Assembly (NCBI GenBank): GCA_020086605.1
Contig: JACBWW010000022.1
Coordinates: forward strand, 2,308,236 to 2,372,235
Direction of reading: 5' to 3'
DNA from: Lanius collurio
Lineage: Eukaryota; Chordata; Aves; Passeriformes; Laniidae
Length of the DNA: 64,000 nucleotides
A model generated the notes under the pieces. The model was not told where the DNA came from. It saw nothing but the letters and a program-made list of their open reading frames with translations, and did no database searches. The first letter of the stretch is position 1; the number at the start of each line of letters is the position of its first letter. Shown piece after piece: positions 50,191 through 60,518 of this stretch. The position numbers and the translations under genes are program-made.

Positions 50191-50396
50191 GGAAAACTTC
50201 TTAAAATTCATACTTGATAAAGTAATAAACTTGCTTGATGTATAAGACCCCACGCACCAACTGCTGAAATACAATGAGGGCTGTTAAAAGGATAAACCTG
50301 TTGAATAAATCTGCTATGTAAAAATTTATCTCAATGTTATATATAATGAAACCCTTCTTAAACAAAAACCTGATAAAACAATAAACCTGTTCAAAG
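50191..50396. repeat. Diverged direct repeats, period about 156 bp
   Basis: The 50 bases from 50191 (GAAAACTTCTTAAAA... ...CTTGATAAAGTAATAAACTTG) recur in diverged form from 50348 (GAAACCCTTCTTAAA... ...CCTGATAAAACAATAAACCTG). A partial third copy with GATAAACCTGTTGAATAAAT lies at 50291-50310. It is an old local duplication; no known element is recognised. Confidence 0.55.
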
Positions 50397-50679
50397 ATTA
50401 AATTTGCTGCACTCTAGGGCTATACTTCTCTGCTGTATTTGGAGCTGCCAGACAACTTTCAACCTGTTTAATTTCAGCAGTCCTGTTTTAACACCATTTT
50501 TTTTCTATTCTGTTTCAATCTCCCCTGTGCTTGTAAAGTCTGGGAAGAGTCCTGCATTTCGAGTACAATCCACTATAACATTTCTGCCAATGAAAGTTAA
50601 CAGATGAACTTTTTCATATTTTTGTACTTTCATTTTTCTTGATACAGACACATCTCTAGGCATGAGTAACAGTTGTCCA

Positions 50680-50828
50680 TTAGCTCGTTATAAAGGCACA
50701 GAAGAGAGTGGAGATGGAGAGAGATCTATGATGCAGAAACACTGGAGAGTGCCTACAGCAAATGTTCATCCCACCCTGGACTGCTGAGAGAGGATCTGCA
50801 CAATCTGTCCCTGTTAGTAATGATGTCC
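50680..50828 (-). other. Candidate minus-strand segment after a good acceptor
   Basis: On the minus strand, CACTGACTTATTCCTCAG ends at 50829. The frame that takes one base from a preceding exon is open to a stop at 50680. It contains CADPLSAVQGG and two adjacent cysteines but matches no family I can name. It is phase-compatible with one frame of the segment at 51211-51318. Confidence 0.2.
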
Positions 50829-51210
50829 CTGAGGAATAAGTCAGTGTGAAGAGGATTTTAGTATTTTTGAAGAGGCAACCACCACTCTGCAGCATTAGAC
50901 AGTAAGACTGGTTCTTACTCATGAGATTCATGGTCTATTTGCTTGAACAAAAGCTCACAGATTTTGGCCTGGACTCCAGAAAACAATATTGTAGGCAGGC
51001 TAGGAGCTTTGCTAAAAAAATTTTCAGAAGAACACCCATGACTATATCAAGCATCTGGAGTGTTCTTTAATAGTGAGTAATGATATTTCTTTTGTCAGGC
51101 AGCTGGCACCTTCTGCCTCCTGACACCCTCTAACATCACTCTTACTTTGAAGGCCTTTGTTAGCTCTCAGCACACCTCCCACCACTCTCCAACTCTACCT
51201 CTGCACTCAC

Positions 51211-51318
51211 CTTGTGAGAAACACAAGAGAGCCGCCACCACCACGCAGGACCTGCCGTCATCCAGAAGCTGCTTTCACCTTTCCAGGGCTGATTTTGCAC
51301 TAAACAACCCCCTTTCAG
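51211..51318 (-). other. Candidate minus-strand exon, 108 bases
   Basis: On the minus strand the pyrimidine-rich CTCTCTTTTCTTCACTTAG precedes the segment and CACAAG|GTGAGT, a near-perfect donor, ends it. One frame is open throughout (36 codons). Another frame in the last 60 bases is hydrophobic and signal-peptide-like (SCVVVAALLCFSQG), but it lacks an ATG and has a TGA just upstream. The signal-like frame continues in phase into the segment at 50828. Neither reading matches a gene I recognise. Confidence 0.3.
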
Positions 51319-51566
51319 CTAAGTGAAGAAAAGAGAGTTAGAACAGGAGGTAAATATCCATGTGCTATTTAATTCACTCCCATAGCTAACACACAAAGAT
51401 CCTGAGAGCTTCCAGGCATCTCTCAGGTGCTGCAGCCTTTCAAGGGCAAGCACCAAAAGATTTCCTCTGGCTGCTGCTGGCCCCAGGAAGGGCAGCAACC
51501 CATTTCCTCCTCATTGCTGAGGGCAAAACATCTCCCACCTTGAGTATCAGGACAACCACACCTCAC

Positions 51567-51719
51567 CTGGGTCAGCAGGGTGTCTGCTTGCCCTCTGCCA
51601 GGTGTGGATGGGGATCTTATCCCACCACAAGGATGAGGCTATTCTGGTAAACCTTGGAAAAAAAAATAATTCTTCTTCCTTTGAAGAATTTTTAGTGATC
51701 TCCCAGGCAGGTGTTGTGC
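51567..51719 (-). other. Candidate minus-strand exon, 153 bases
   Basis: On the minus strand CCTTTTTATCCCTCTACAG is a strong acceptor and GACCCAG|GTGAGG a strong donor. One frame, taking one base from the preceding exon, is open through all 51 codons and ends in the same phase. The product (TTPAWEITKNSSKEEE..., then a Trp- and Arg-rich part) is unrecognised. In the following segment (51211-51318) this frame meets a TGA, so a protein spanning both is not supported. Confidence 0.3.
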
Positions 51720-51970
51720 CTGTAGAGGGATAAAAAGGCTTAAGTAACATTTCACCTTTGGTGTACATCCCTATAAGCATTTTCTTTCAGGAGCCAGCGT
51801 CCATCTCAGACACAGACTCACATCTGCCCTGACAGTGTGGTGGGTTTCTGCTGAGCCTACTTCGTGTCTCCCACATGAGGCCAGGGGGAGCTCAGGACAC
51901 TTGCACCTGTTCTTCCCATACTGATGGTCAGCTCAGGAGGAAAACACTGACAGCTGGGCATTAAACTCAC

Positions 51971-52140
51971 CAAACGTGTGCAACGGAGGTGCAGATAGAA
52001 AGGAACTGTTCAAAAATTGGCACGAAGTGCTGCCAGTAATATTCAGGATCCATCATTTTATTTTGGCAGGGATTTGTTTCACTGTAGGAAAGTACTTCCA
52101 GAGTCATCTTCCACTGAAAAATGTGAGATACTTCCAGAAA
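51971..52140 (-). other. Candidate minus-strand exon, 170 bases
   Basis: On the minus strand GGTTTGCTCACTGCAG is a moderate acceptor and GTTTG|GTGAGT a good donor. The frame from the first base is open for 56 codons plus two bases (FLEVSHIFQWKM... to ...QFLSICTSVAHV). The composition looks protein-like, but no family is recognised. Its end phase does not fit the open frame of the segment at 51567-51719. Confidence 0.3.
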
Positions 52141-54120
52141 CTGCAGTGAGCAAACCAATTAATCCTCTCTCAACTCCTTACAAGGGACTGTAACGAAAGG
52201 CCTAATTCCTAGAGACAAGGTCACTCCCCAGGAGCAGTTGGGCTGGCAGAAAACCCTGAAGTGTAGGGGAAGCATGTTCGATGCTGTCTTTACTCAAACT
52301 CGGAGCCAGCAGAGCTCCTTACAAGAACAGATCAAAAATTGCACGTTAGAGGAACTACAGGGACTGCTCTCCTTGAGTGCAGGTACCAGACTCCTGCACC
52401 TGAGCTAAGGTCCCACATCTGCCCTTCCATCCTTTCACAGGAAAGTTCAGACTCCATCTAATCAGTGTTGGACTTTTATTTTAAAAAATCCCCTTCAGTG
52501 AGACAGAGGACTTCTGTCATGAGCAACACAGGGGCAACCAGCTCCTACTGGTGGGATTTGGTCATTTGTGAGGATCCAGCCAGAAGGGTATTTGGAAGAT
52601 CTGTCCAAAGCAATGCATTGATGGTGGGGGACAGGCTCTGCAGGTCAGCCACAATCAGCTCTCTACTACACTGAATGAGGAGCCTTTTGTTGTCAGTAAT
52701 GCACTGCCCAAGTCACCTCTTCCTTTCCAAAAATACAAAAAGGTGTATCCAATAGCCAGTCATGAGGTCACTGTGGGCAGGACCAAGTTTAAAAACTTCA
52801 GTCGTGTGAGCGTGAGGACAAATCCAGTGTTTCTGTGGTAAGAAAAAACTGAGGTGAAGCTGTCAGATACTAAAAGCCACAATTTAGAAGGTGTAGAAAC
52901 GTCATTGTGCTCATTGACACTTAAGTAAAAAGACAATACTGGTGATGCTAAAAGGACAAATAAAAGGCTGAAGGATGATGCTACCACTGATGTGACACTG
53001 CACATTCTAGTCTCTAACAATCCTGCTGGTACTAATGAAAAATAGGTGTTAAAATGTAACATTAAAATTATCAAGAGCAATTAGCAAAAATCATATCTGT
53101 GGGTCTCCATAGCAATTAGGAAATGGATTGGATTGTTGTACCATTGTGCAGGACTCTTTTACCTCTCCCTCCCTGTGGTCTCCTCCCATCCCAAAACACT
53201 GGCAGGGACATGCACCCCTGCACACACACACAGTAGGGCTCTGCCTGTTTGTTGCTCACCTAATGCTTGTTTTTTTCTCCCCCTTTCCAAGCAGTCACTG
53301 GACTCAGCTCAGGCACGGTGATCTGTAATCTCGCAGCCATTTTTCTGAACATAAGCAGCTTGCATTTAAAACTCTCCTGCTCATCTGTCTTCATTTGAAG
53401 ACTGGGTTAAAAAATAAAATTAATGATTGCTATCAGAGAGAAGATGAGCAGCATCACCAGTGAAAAGTAGCACTGCCACATTTTACCAAGGCTAACATTT
53501 TTCACTGGCTGGAAATGGCTAGATATACTTGTAAACATTATTAAAAATAATAACTTAATGTTTCCTTCCTGTGACTAGCTAGCATTAGCAAGGTATTTTC
53601 AATTAGCATTTCCTCCAAGCAATGTAGGTCTTTTACTTCATTTTATTTAAAAAGGGATTTGTTTTCTAATTTTTTTACTTCTGCTGTTGTCAATAATAGA
53701 ATTCAGTGGAATGGCTGCGGGTTTTTCCTCCCATCACTTACAGTTTGTAAACCACTGAGAGGGAATGTATGTGTTTGATTTTATTTGCTTTAGCATAGCT
53801 GTCCAATGAAAGAAACAGACATAAGTATGCATTTCAATCTGCTGTATAATCTTATGCGAGGCTTTAAAATACAAGTAAATAGCATCACGCACTTAAATCA
53901 AGTCATTTTATTTTTAGGGAAAATAAACAAATAATAAAGTGATAAAATAATATAGATGCCTTTGCATGTCTTTTTGTAAGAAAACATGCAATACGTGCAT
54001 AAAACCACTCTAATATACTTCATCCAACATTTAGAATATCTGGTTAGGGGAGACTGTTGCATTTCCAGTTCTAACAGCCTCTCTTTGATGGACTAATCTT
54101 AATTCATTACAAAAACATTA
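52141..54120. other. Sequence without recognised gene
   Basis: GC-richer to about 53300, then sharply AT-rich. Overlapping frames at 52760-53330 have no recognisable product. From 53400 open frames nearly vanish and homeodomain-type TAAT words become dense. Confidence 0.45.
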
Positions 54121-54147
54121 TATTTATTTATTTATTTATTTATTTTA
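54121..54147. repeat. (ATTT)n microsatellite
   Basis: About six uninterrupted TTTA units. Confidence 0.9.
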
Positions 54148-57100
54148 ATGCTAAATAGGCAAATATTATTGCAAATGCAAAGTTGTTTCATGGGTTTGGC
54201 AGCCTCAAGGCGATAATTTCCTTCAAGTTCAACACCAAGTTTTTGAATATTTCAATTGATTGCATTGGGCAATTCTCATTCATTTAATCAGATTAACATA
54301 TAACTTGCATATTCACCATCAATTTCACATTTTCTAGACCTATAATGCATAAAAAAATTGCATTGCCATGCAATAAGCTCCAAAAGGTTCTGTGTCTGTT
54401 GGTAAACTTTTAAGTAGCATATACACATACACACAGAGATTTGACAAGGGTAACTAATTATCTGCTTATATTGAGAGACAACAATTTCTGAACATAAAAA
54501 TGCATCAATTACTTATCAGGAAGTAAAGGTCCACGCTTTATATATGACATATTCATCAATTCCAAGAGAAAAAAGAAATATTTTTCTTCTGCTCATGCAT
54601 CTGCTAATTAAAAATTTACCTTTTAAGTACAGTGTGAAACCTTCAGTGTCCTCTAATATTTCATATACCTCTGATAGTAAAACTTAGTCTCCCATTCAGT
54701 AGTTTGCAACTGCTTTTGAGACAGGTCCTGATTCAGAAAGCCCTGAAATGCTGACATTTCATTGACAGGTCACAATTTCTAATGTGCTGGTAACAAAACA
54801 ATCCCAGAATACAAGAATCATAAACTCTATGTATCAATCCATCATTCAGAATTCCTTCCATAAAAGAAACATTAATGTTTCAGCCACCTCCATGTGAAGG
54901 TACCCTACCCTGTAACCAGCTATAGAAGTCAAAGGGTGTTTAACCATGGTTAAACATATTTCACACAATAGCAATCTCTTCCCAGGAAACAAAAGCCTGG
55001 TATGCCACCACAATTATCAAATGTTAGTCATAGAATGAACATCTAAACACAAGCTGAAATGGACTCAGTGCAACACCCTAAATCCATAGTTATTCCATGG
55101 AAATTGAAATATTGGCATGTTAAAGTTTCAGATTTACTGCACACAACAAAGATCAGCCTTCCCCTTGCAATCCCAGAAGGAAAATCTATGTAGTAATGCT
55201 GAGATCCATTTAAGGAGCATATGCATATAAAGGATTGGGCCCTAAATCTGGATAGACATTTACTTTCATATGGAGATAATGTGGAACCAGTACAATAAAG
55301 TCCTAAAGTGAGACAAAGCATAATAAAGATGGTACAGTAAGAAGATGAGTACATCAGCATGTGAAGTACTCAGGTTACAAATGCCCTCTTTAGTTGTTGT
55401 ATCAAAATGTAACAAAATTTGGTGTTGAAATTAAATTTGTTGAGCTGCTGACCAGCAAGAGCATTCCTGAGCTCTGCAATGAATGTGTCACATTGTACAC
55501 AGAGATGGGCTCAGTCAGGAGCCAGTCATGCTCTGGCTCCTACCAGCTCTGATTTTCTACCCCTTTTGGAGTTAGTCCTGCTTGGAGATATATTTCTGTA
55601 GTTGTTACAGCAAACAAACATTTTTTTTTTGTTTGGAAACATGTTTAAAATGTATGTGTGTGTATGTATTGTGCATGTACACATTTGTTTCCATACTTAC
55701 CATAGAGAGGAAACCATTTTATGGCAAGTATCCAACCCTTCACATTATTTCTCTGGCAAATGCTAAAATGTCTGTCAACATCGTGTAAACAGGCTGGCAG
55801 GGAATTTTGAAGAAAGAAAATGAAAGCTGCCATTTATTCTGTGCATGACACCATTTAAACATTTTTCAAAACATTAAATGTTGAATTGCCGTTTAAAATT
55901 TTGAATCATTCATCAACATGACATAAGGTGGCATGCATGTCCTTATAAATTCAAACAGATCAATCCCAGAATGACCTACTAAAAAGCAATCAAGAACCTC
56001 AAAGCATGTGAAGGTGCTATAAACCATGGCAGATAGCACAGGGATAAGATGATGCTGAGCAGCACATCTGGCCGTGGTCCTCTACACAAAGCACGGTTTA
56101 ATTTTGCAGAATTTAAGGGTGTACAATTGAATGTTGTATTTGCTCAGTCTGGCTCTGGGGATTAAGGAAGAAACCTTTTCACCCTGCAGACCCATTTGCA
56201 GCCTGTGTGACTGCAGGTCAGTTGCTCAGGAGTGGCCCCATCCAGGAAGGGATGCCAGAAACGCTGTGCAGCATCTGCTGGGATCTCAGCAGAGGCTGGG
56301 GGAGGCATTTCTGCACTTCAGTGTGCCCACCCTGCACTGATCCCGGGCTGATTCCACCCCAACACACACAATCTCTGAAGTTTTGGTAAGAACTTCAGCA
56401 AGGAATAACATCATTTAAACATTCCTTTGAATACATCCTGCTGATCCCAGTGATTTGTTGGGCACCTCACTGTTTGTTGTGTGACAAGTTGGACTTTGGA
56501 CAAGGTCAGCTCTTGAATCTTGATTATGTTTTTTTCCCCTTGAGCCAGAAGACATTGATTTGTACATCTAGTTTACCTTGTTTTCTTAGCCATTTGTGAC
56601 ACAGTACAACAGTTCCCATCGAAAAAAGTGTCATGTAAATAAATTACAACTTAGGACGTATACATTAAATAATTTTATAAATGAACTTTAAAAATGAAGG
56701 AATAAAAAATGCCAGTCCTAACTTCTATGGCTGCAGTGATTATTCTGATCATGTTGTCATGTGTAATGAAGCAGAGTCCCATCATTAATCAAAAGAACCA
56801 ATCAGATAACTAATTTAGGCAATATTCTTTACCACAGGACATGTCGGTCAGTAAAAATGCATTAAAATAGCAAAAGATCAATAGTAGACACTAGGGACTG
56901 TGTTTACAAACCAGTCTTAAACTTTAGGGTATTATATTCTCAGTCATACTGGGAATCTGATTTTTTAAGGATAAAATAACATATAAGATAAATGCTGAGA
57001 TTTTATTTTCAGTTAATAATGTGCATTAGAAGCTGTCTGCTGCAAATGTATGAATTGCTGTGTTATTTAATGATTTCCACAAAAGTGTTTAGCTACTTTC

Positions 57101-58130
57101 TAAATACACTCTAACTAGACTGGAGTGACACTGCACAGGAAAGAGTTGGCAGGTTCAGGATTTACAGATGTGTGCCTTCAATACCTTATGTGGAAGCCCA
57201 CATCAAACACTATGCCTGGCAAACACTATTTATGTTCTGCCTTGGGCAGCCTTGTGTTTTACATAGTCAATACCTTTATTTAAATGCAGATTGAAGGGAC
57301 TTTGTTGCAAGCAGAGGCACACTTATACTTTTTCTAACTCAGATCCTTTTATTCCTGAGGAATGAGACTTTCTTTATGTTGGTTTGTTTTGTTTTTTTTT
57401 TCAAATTATTCCGATAATGAGAAGTGCATTTCAGAGGTGAAATATTTCCATTGAGTTTAATCCTTTCAGGATGGTAAAGGGAAAAGTAGAACAGAGCCTT
57501 AGAATAACTGTGCACAGGTAAGGTCAGCTGCCCAGCTGCACATGTAGCATCACCCTGCTGAACTCTGTCTGGAGAGCAATTCTCCTGTGCCTGCACAGCT
57601 GGTCCCAGCTCCAGTGCCAGCCTAGAGAGCCACTTACTTGTTAATAGCAGTGTAAAACCACAAAGGAGTTAGAAGTAGTCTCAGTGCTCAACCAAAATCG
57701 TTTGGAGCTGCATCATCCACCTTTCACACACAGGAGGCATGGACAGAGGGAGTGCCCAAACACTCACAGGACACCTGCAGGGATAGGAACAGTGTAGTAG
57801 GCAAAGGCAGCATTTACAGGATGTCTGTTCAGGAAAACACATCTTACTTTCAAAAACACTCAAGAGCTTTCCATCCTTCCATAAACAAAGCAGAGCTGTA
57901 AGCAGCAGTGCAGTGGGGAGAGACAACTGGCACTTTCATCAAATGTGCTGTAGTCTGGCCTGCACAATAACAGCTCACCTGAATTGTTAAAAGTTGTTTC
58001 CACCAGCCCTATCTTGTACCAGCCTCTCCAACACTGTCCTGTGACCATGTGGGAAAGGAAGAATGGATGACTGAGTCATACTTTGCTATCTTCATGAAAA
58101 AAAAAAAATCCTACAATTGGGAAGAATAAA
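54148..58130. other. AT-rich then mixed sequence, no gene
   Basis: 54150-55440 is AT-rich; GGTCCTGATTCAG (54725-54737) and GGATTGGGCCCTAA (55233-55246) look like scraps of ancient amniote repeats. TG-rich simple sequence lies at 55651-55683. A 105-codon minus-strand frame (55043-55360) has no recognisable domain. 56100-56390 is a GC-richer patch. Nothing else is supported. Confidence 0.45.
54938..54955. repeat. Perfect 18-bp palindrome
   Basis: GTTTAACCA followed by TGGTTAAAC, no spacer. The arm contains GTTAA-type half-sites like those of HNF1-class homeodomain proteins; binding is inference. Confidence 0.9.
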
Positions 58131-58185
58131 TATAGAATCACAGAACCATAGAATGGCCTTGGAGATCATTCAGGTCTTGAAAGGA
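58131..58185 (-). mobile_element. CR1 LINE 3' end fragment
   Basis: The plus strand reads ATAGAATCACAGAACCATAG, then AATGGCCTTGGAGATCATTC. That is the reverse complement of the end of avian CR1: a unique tail, then octamer-like ATTCTATG/ATTCTGTG repeats. Only about 55 bases are recognisable, as expected of a 5'-truncated, diverged insertion. A/C-rich low-complexity sequence follows at 58215-58275. Confidence 0.75.
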
Positions 58186-58556
58186 AAAAGTAAAGAAAAA
58201 CAGCCCTCCCCCTGTAAAACCAACCAAACAAGAAAACTGACAAAAAAACCCCAAAAAACCCAAACCCACAAGAAACTACCTTGCAGTTATTCCAAAAGGG
58301 CAGCAGGGCCTGGCTACAGGATACACCCCATGTGAAGAGTGCCTGCAGACCAGCCAGGTCTTTGTGCTGCCACAGGTCACAATTTGTGGCAGTCATACCT
58401 GCAGCTGAATATCTGGTTGCACTCAGTGGACTTTATGTACTTCAAATTATTGAATTACTGGTCAAATTACTCATACTTTTGGTCTCCATAGCATTCTGTA
58501 TGCTGAGATTCTGTGATGATGGGTAGAAAAAAACCCAAGGGCTTTTTTTCTACAAG

Positions 58557-58800
58557 GAAGTAAAATTTTAAACCTGCTGCCTGTTTCATGCAACACCTAC
58601 TTGTTCTTGAACAGCCCTTTCCACCTCTATGTTCTGCACATCTCTGCCTCATCTTCTCATGGCCATATCTTTTCTGAGCCAAAAAGTGACGATCTATTTA
58701 ATCTTTCTTCACCCAGAAAGCTATTTGGTGTCTTGTAGGATTTCTCAGCACCTTCTCCAAGGCAGCCTATAAACATGGAAGTACTGAGGAGGTCACCAAA
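58557..58800. repeat. Diverged ancient dispersed repeat
   Basis: The order of motifs (CCTGCTGCCTGTTT, TTGTTCTTGA, CATCTTCTCATGG, TCTTTTCTGAGCC, ATCTATTTAATCTTTC, then CAGCACCTTCTCCAAGG) matches, from memory, an old amniote repeat. Its plus-strand sense reads CTCTTTTCCAAGCTGAAAAG...TTTAATCTCTCCTCAT...CCTTTTCCAA, with an antisense-CR1-like layout. The family name is uncertain and the copy is strongly diverged. Confidence 0.5.
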
Positions 58801-58889
58801 AATCTCAAATTATACCTGTGCTCCTGGCATGAGGGCCAGGCACCATCCAGAACTGTCCCACAGAACACTTTAAACAGTTGGTTGGGATG

Positions 58890-58945
58890 GGTTTTAATGC
58901 TCAAGTGCTTAACAGTAAGCATATGCTTAAACATTTTAACACCTG
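58890..58945. repeat. Ancient repeat, copy A
   Basis: GTGCTTAACAGTAAGCATAT at 58905-58924 matches the core of the copy at 60208 with small gaps (about 23 of 27 positions). It includes the palindrome TAAGCATATGCTTA. The pattern AAGTGCTTAA...AAGCATGTGCTTAA belongs, as I remember it, to an old dispersed element of amniotes. Confidence 0.55.
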
Positions 58946-58962
58946 ACAGGTTTGATAAATGA

Positions 58963-60195
58963 GCTGATAGGAGGCTACTACTGTAGTCAAAAATACACCT
59001 AGTAGTACTTTCAGAGAAGCATAAAAACATCTGAGATATTTGAACTGCTGAGGACGCTTGCATTCTGTTATTTCAAGAGATTTTTGTGAGATAGTATTTG
59101 CTGGTGTTTTTCTTAAAAACACAGAACCTTATTTTATTTTACATAATTCAATTACTTCTTTCTATCCAATAAAATAAGCTCATTCAAATAAAATCAGAAT
59201 TACTTCCCTCTTTTGGCTAGGGTACAGCATCTTTTGTACCCAGCTAAGCAATCTTCACAGTGCTTGGCAATAATCCTGCTTAGAAGGGCAGGATTTAGAA
59301 CAGATGCAGACTTCTCCATGTTGGGGTGCTACCAAGTTCTCTGTTGATTAGTAGGGTGCATAATTGGGTATGACAGTATATAGATTTCTGGCAGAAAATA
59401 ATTTCTAATGGGAGAAGCCACTTGCTGAGGACACCCACTTCAATTAAAGGTAGACCAAGACTCTAATTTAGGATGTTAACCCTATGACTTCTCCCAGACT
59501 TGCTATTTCTGCTTTTAGGAGCTGAGATTCATTGTTTAGTTGTGTCATTAACAGAAAAGCAACCATGAAAATAATGTACAAACTTAGAAGTGGAAACAAG
59601 AGTTCACCTGAAAATAGTTTGCTGAATTTGTCTTGCATGCAGCAATAACCTTTGATCATGGAATACAATATAAATATTATGCAAACACTATATTCTGATC
59701 TACATTAACCTACAGCTAAGCAAAAGGTGTCAAAAGCTTTTAATTTTTAAACTAATCACTGATGGGGAGGGAGGAAGTTACACCCTTTGCGTGCACAGTG
59801 TCAGTCCTCTGCACATGTCCTTGTGAGTGCCTCCCAAAATGAAATGAAAGGAGGGAAAAAACAAATTCTGACTCATCACAGAAGTTCTGAGAAGATAAGA
59901 GTCTGTTCAGATGCTGTGATACTATGCCTATTACAATGCCCACTTGAGTCACACAGAGCCTTTCTATTGGCTTAAATTTTTCCTGTGTTTTAGTTAAAAC
60001 TGATCTCAAAGCACAAGTCTTTTTTGTTTTATTACCTTCATCTGCTTATTTTTGATCAGACAGCATGTTCACCTCACTCCAGAGGAAACGAAAGGGTGAA
60101 GCAGCCTGTGTTACAGACAGACATGGGGATATGAGGTTGCCATGAACCAGATCAGAGTCCCTGCTTTAGCATGTGTTTATCTCCTTGAAATCAGC
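58963..60195. other. Sequence between two ancient repeats, no gene
   Basis: AT-rich, with open frames below 100 codons and no recognisable product or further repeat. Confidence 0.45.
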
Positions 60196-60262
60196 AATAA
60201 TCCTTATGTGCTTAACGTAAGGCATGTGCTCAAGTGCTTCATTTGATTAAAGCCTGACTGAT
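60196..60262. repeat. Ancient repeat, copy B
   Basis: GTGCTTAACGTAAGGCATGT from 60208, then GCTCAAGTGCTTCATTTGAT. The core aligns to the copy at 58905, and the extension to AAGTGCTT...GATT...GCC fits the same remembered element. No target duplication is visible, as expected for its age. Confidence 0.55.
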
Positions 60263-60433
60263 TGGGTAAAGGGCTTTTGATCTTGGCCTCTTCTTTGGAA
60301 AGAAAAAGAAAGAAAACAGAGATCAGTCCTAGACAATCATATTTAAAGCGCCATGTGTGCCACTGTTGCTGCTCCAGGGGAGTGATGAGCTCACCTGCCA
60401 CGAGCAGAACCCTCCTGGCCCTGCAGCTTCATG

Positions 60434-60518
60434 CATGGGGTCACATTTTGTGACACAGAGCCCCCAGCTGGGCCATGGTGGTTGCATTTTGTGACACAGA
60501 TTGGCTTCCAGGCCATGG
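60434..60518. repeat. Imperfect tandem duplication, period about 41 bp
   Basis: CATTTTGTGACACAGA occurs at 60444 and 60485, and both copies run on to GGCCATGG. The first copy also holds the small inverted repeat GTCAC-ATTTT-GTGAC. It sits in a GC-richer patch (60370-60900) full of overlapping frames. Confidence 0.8.
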
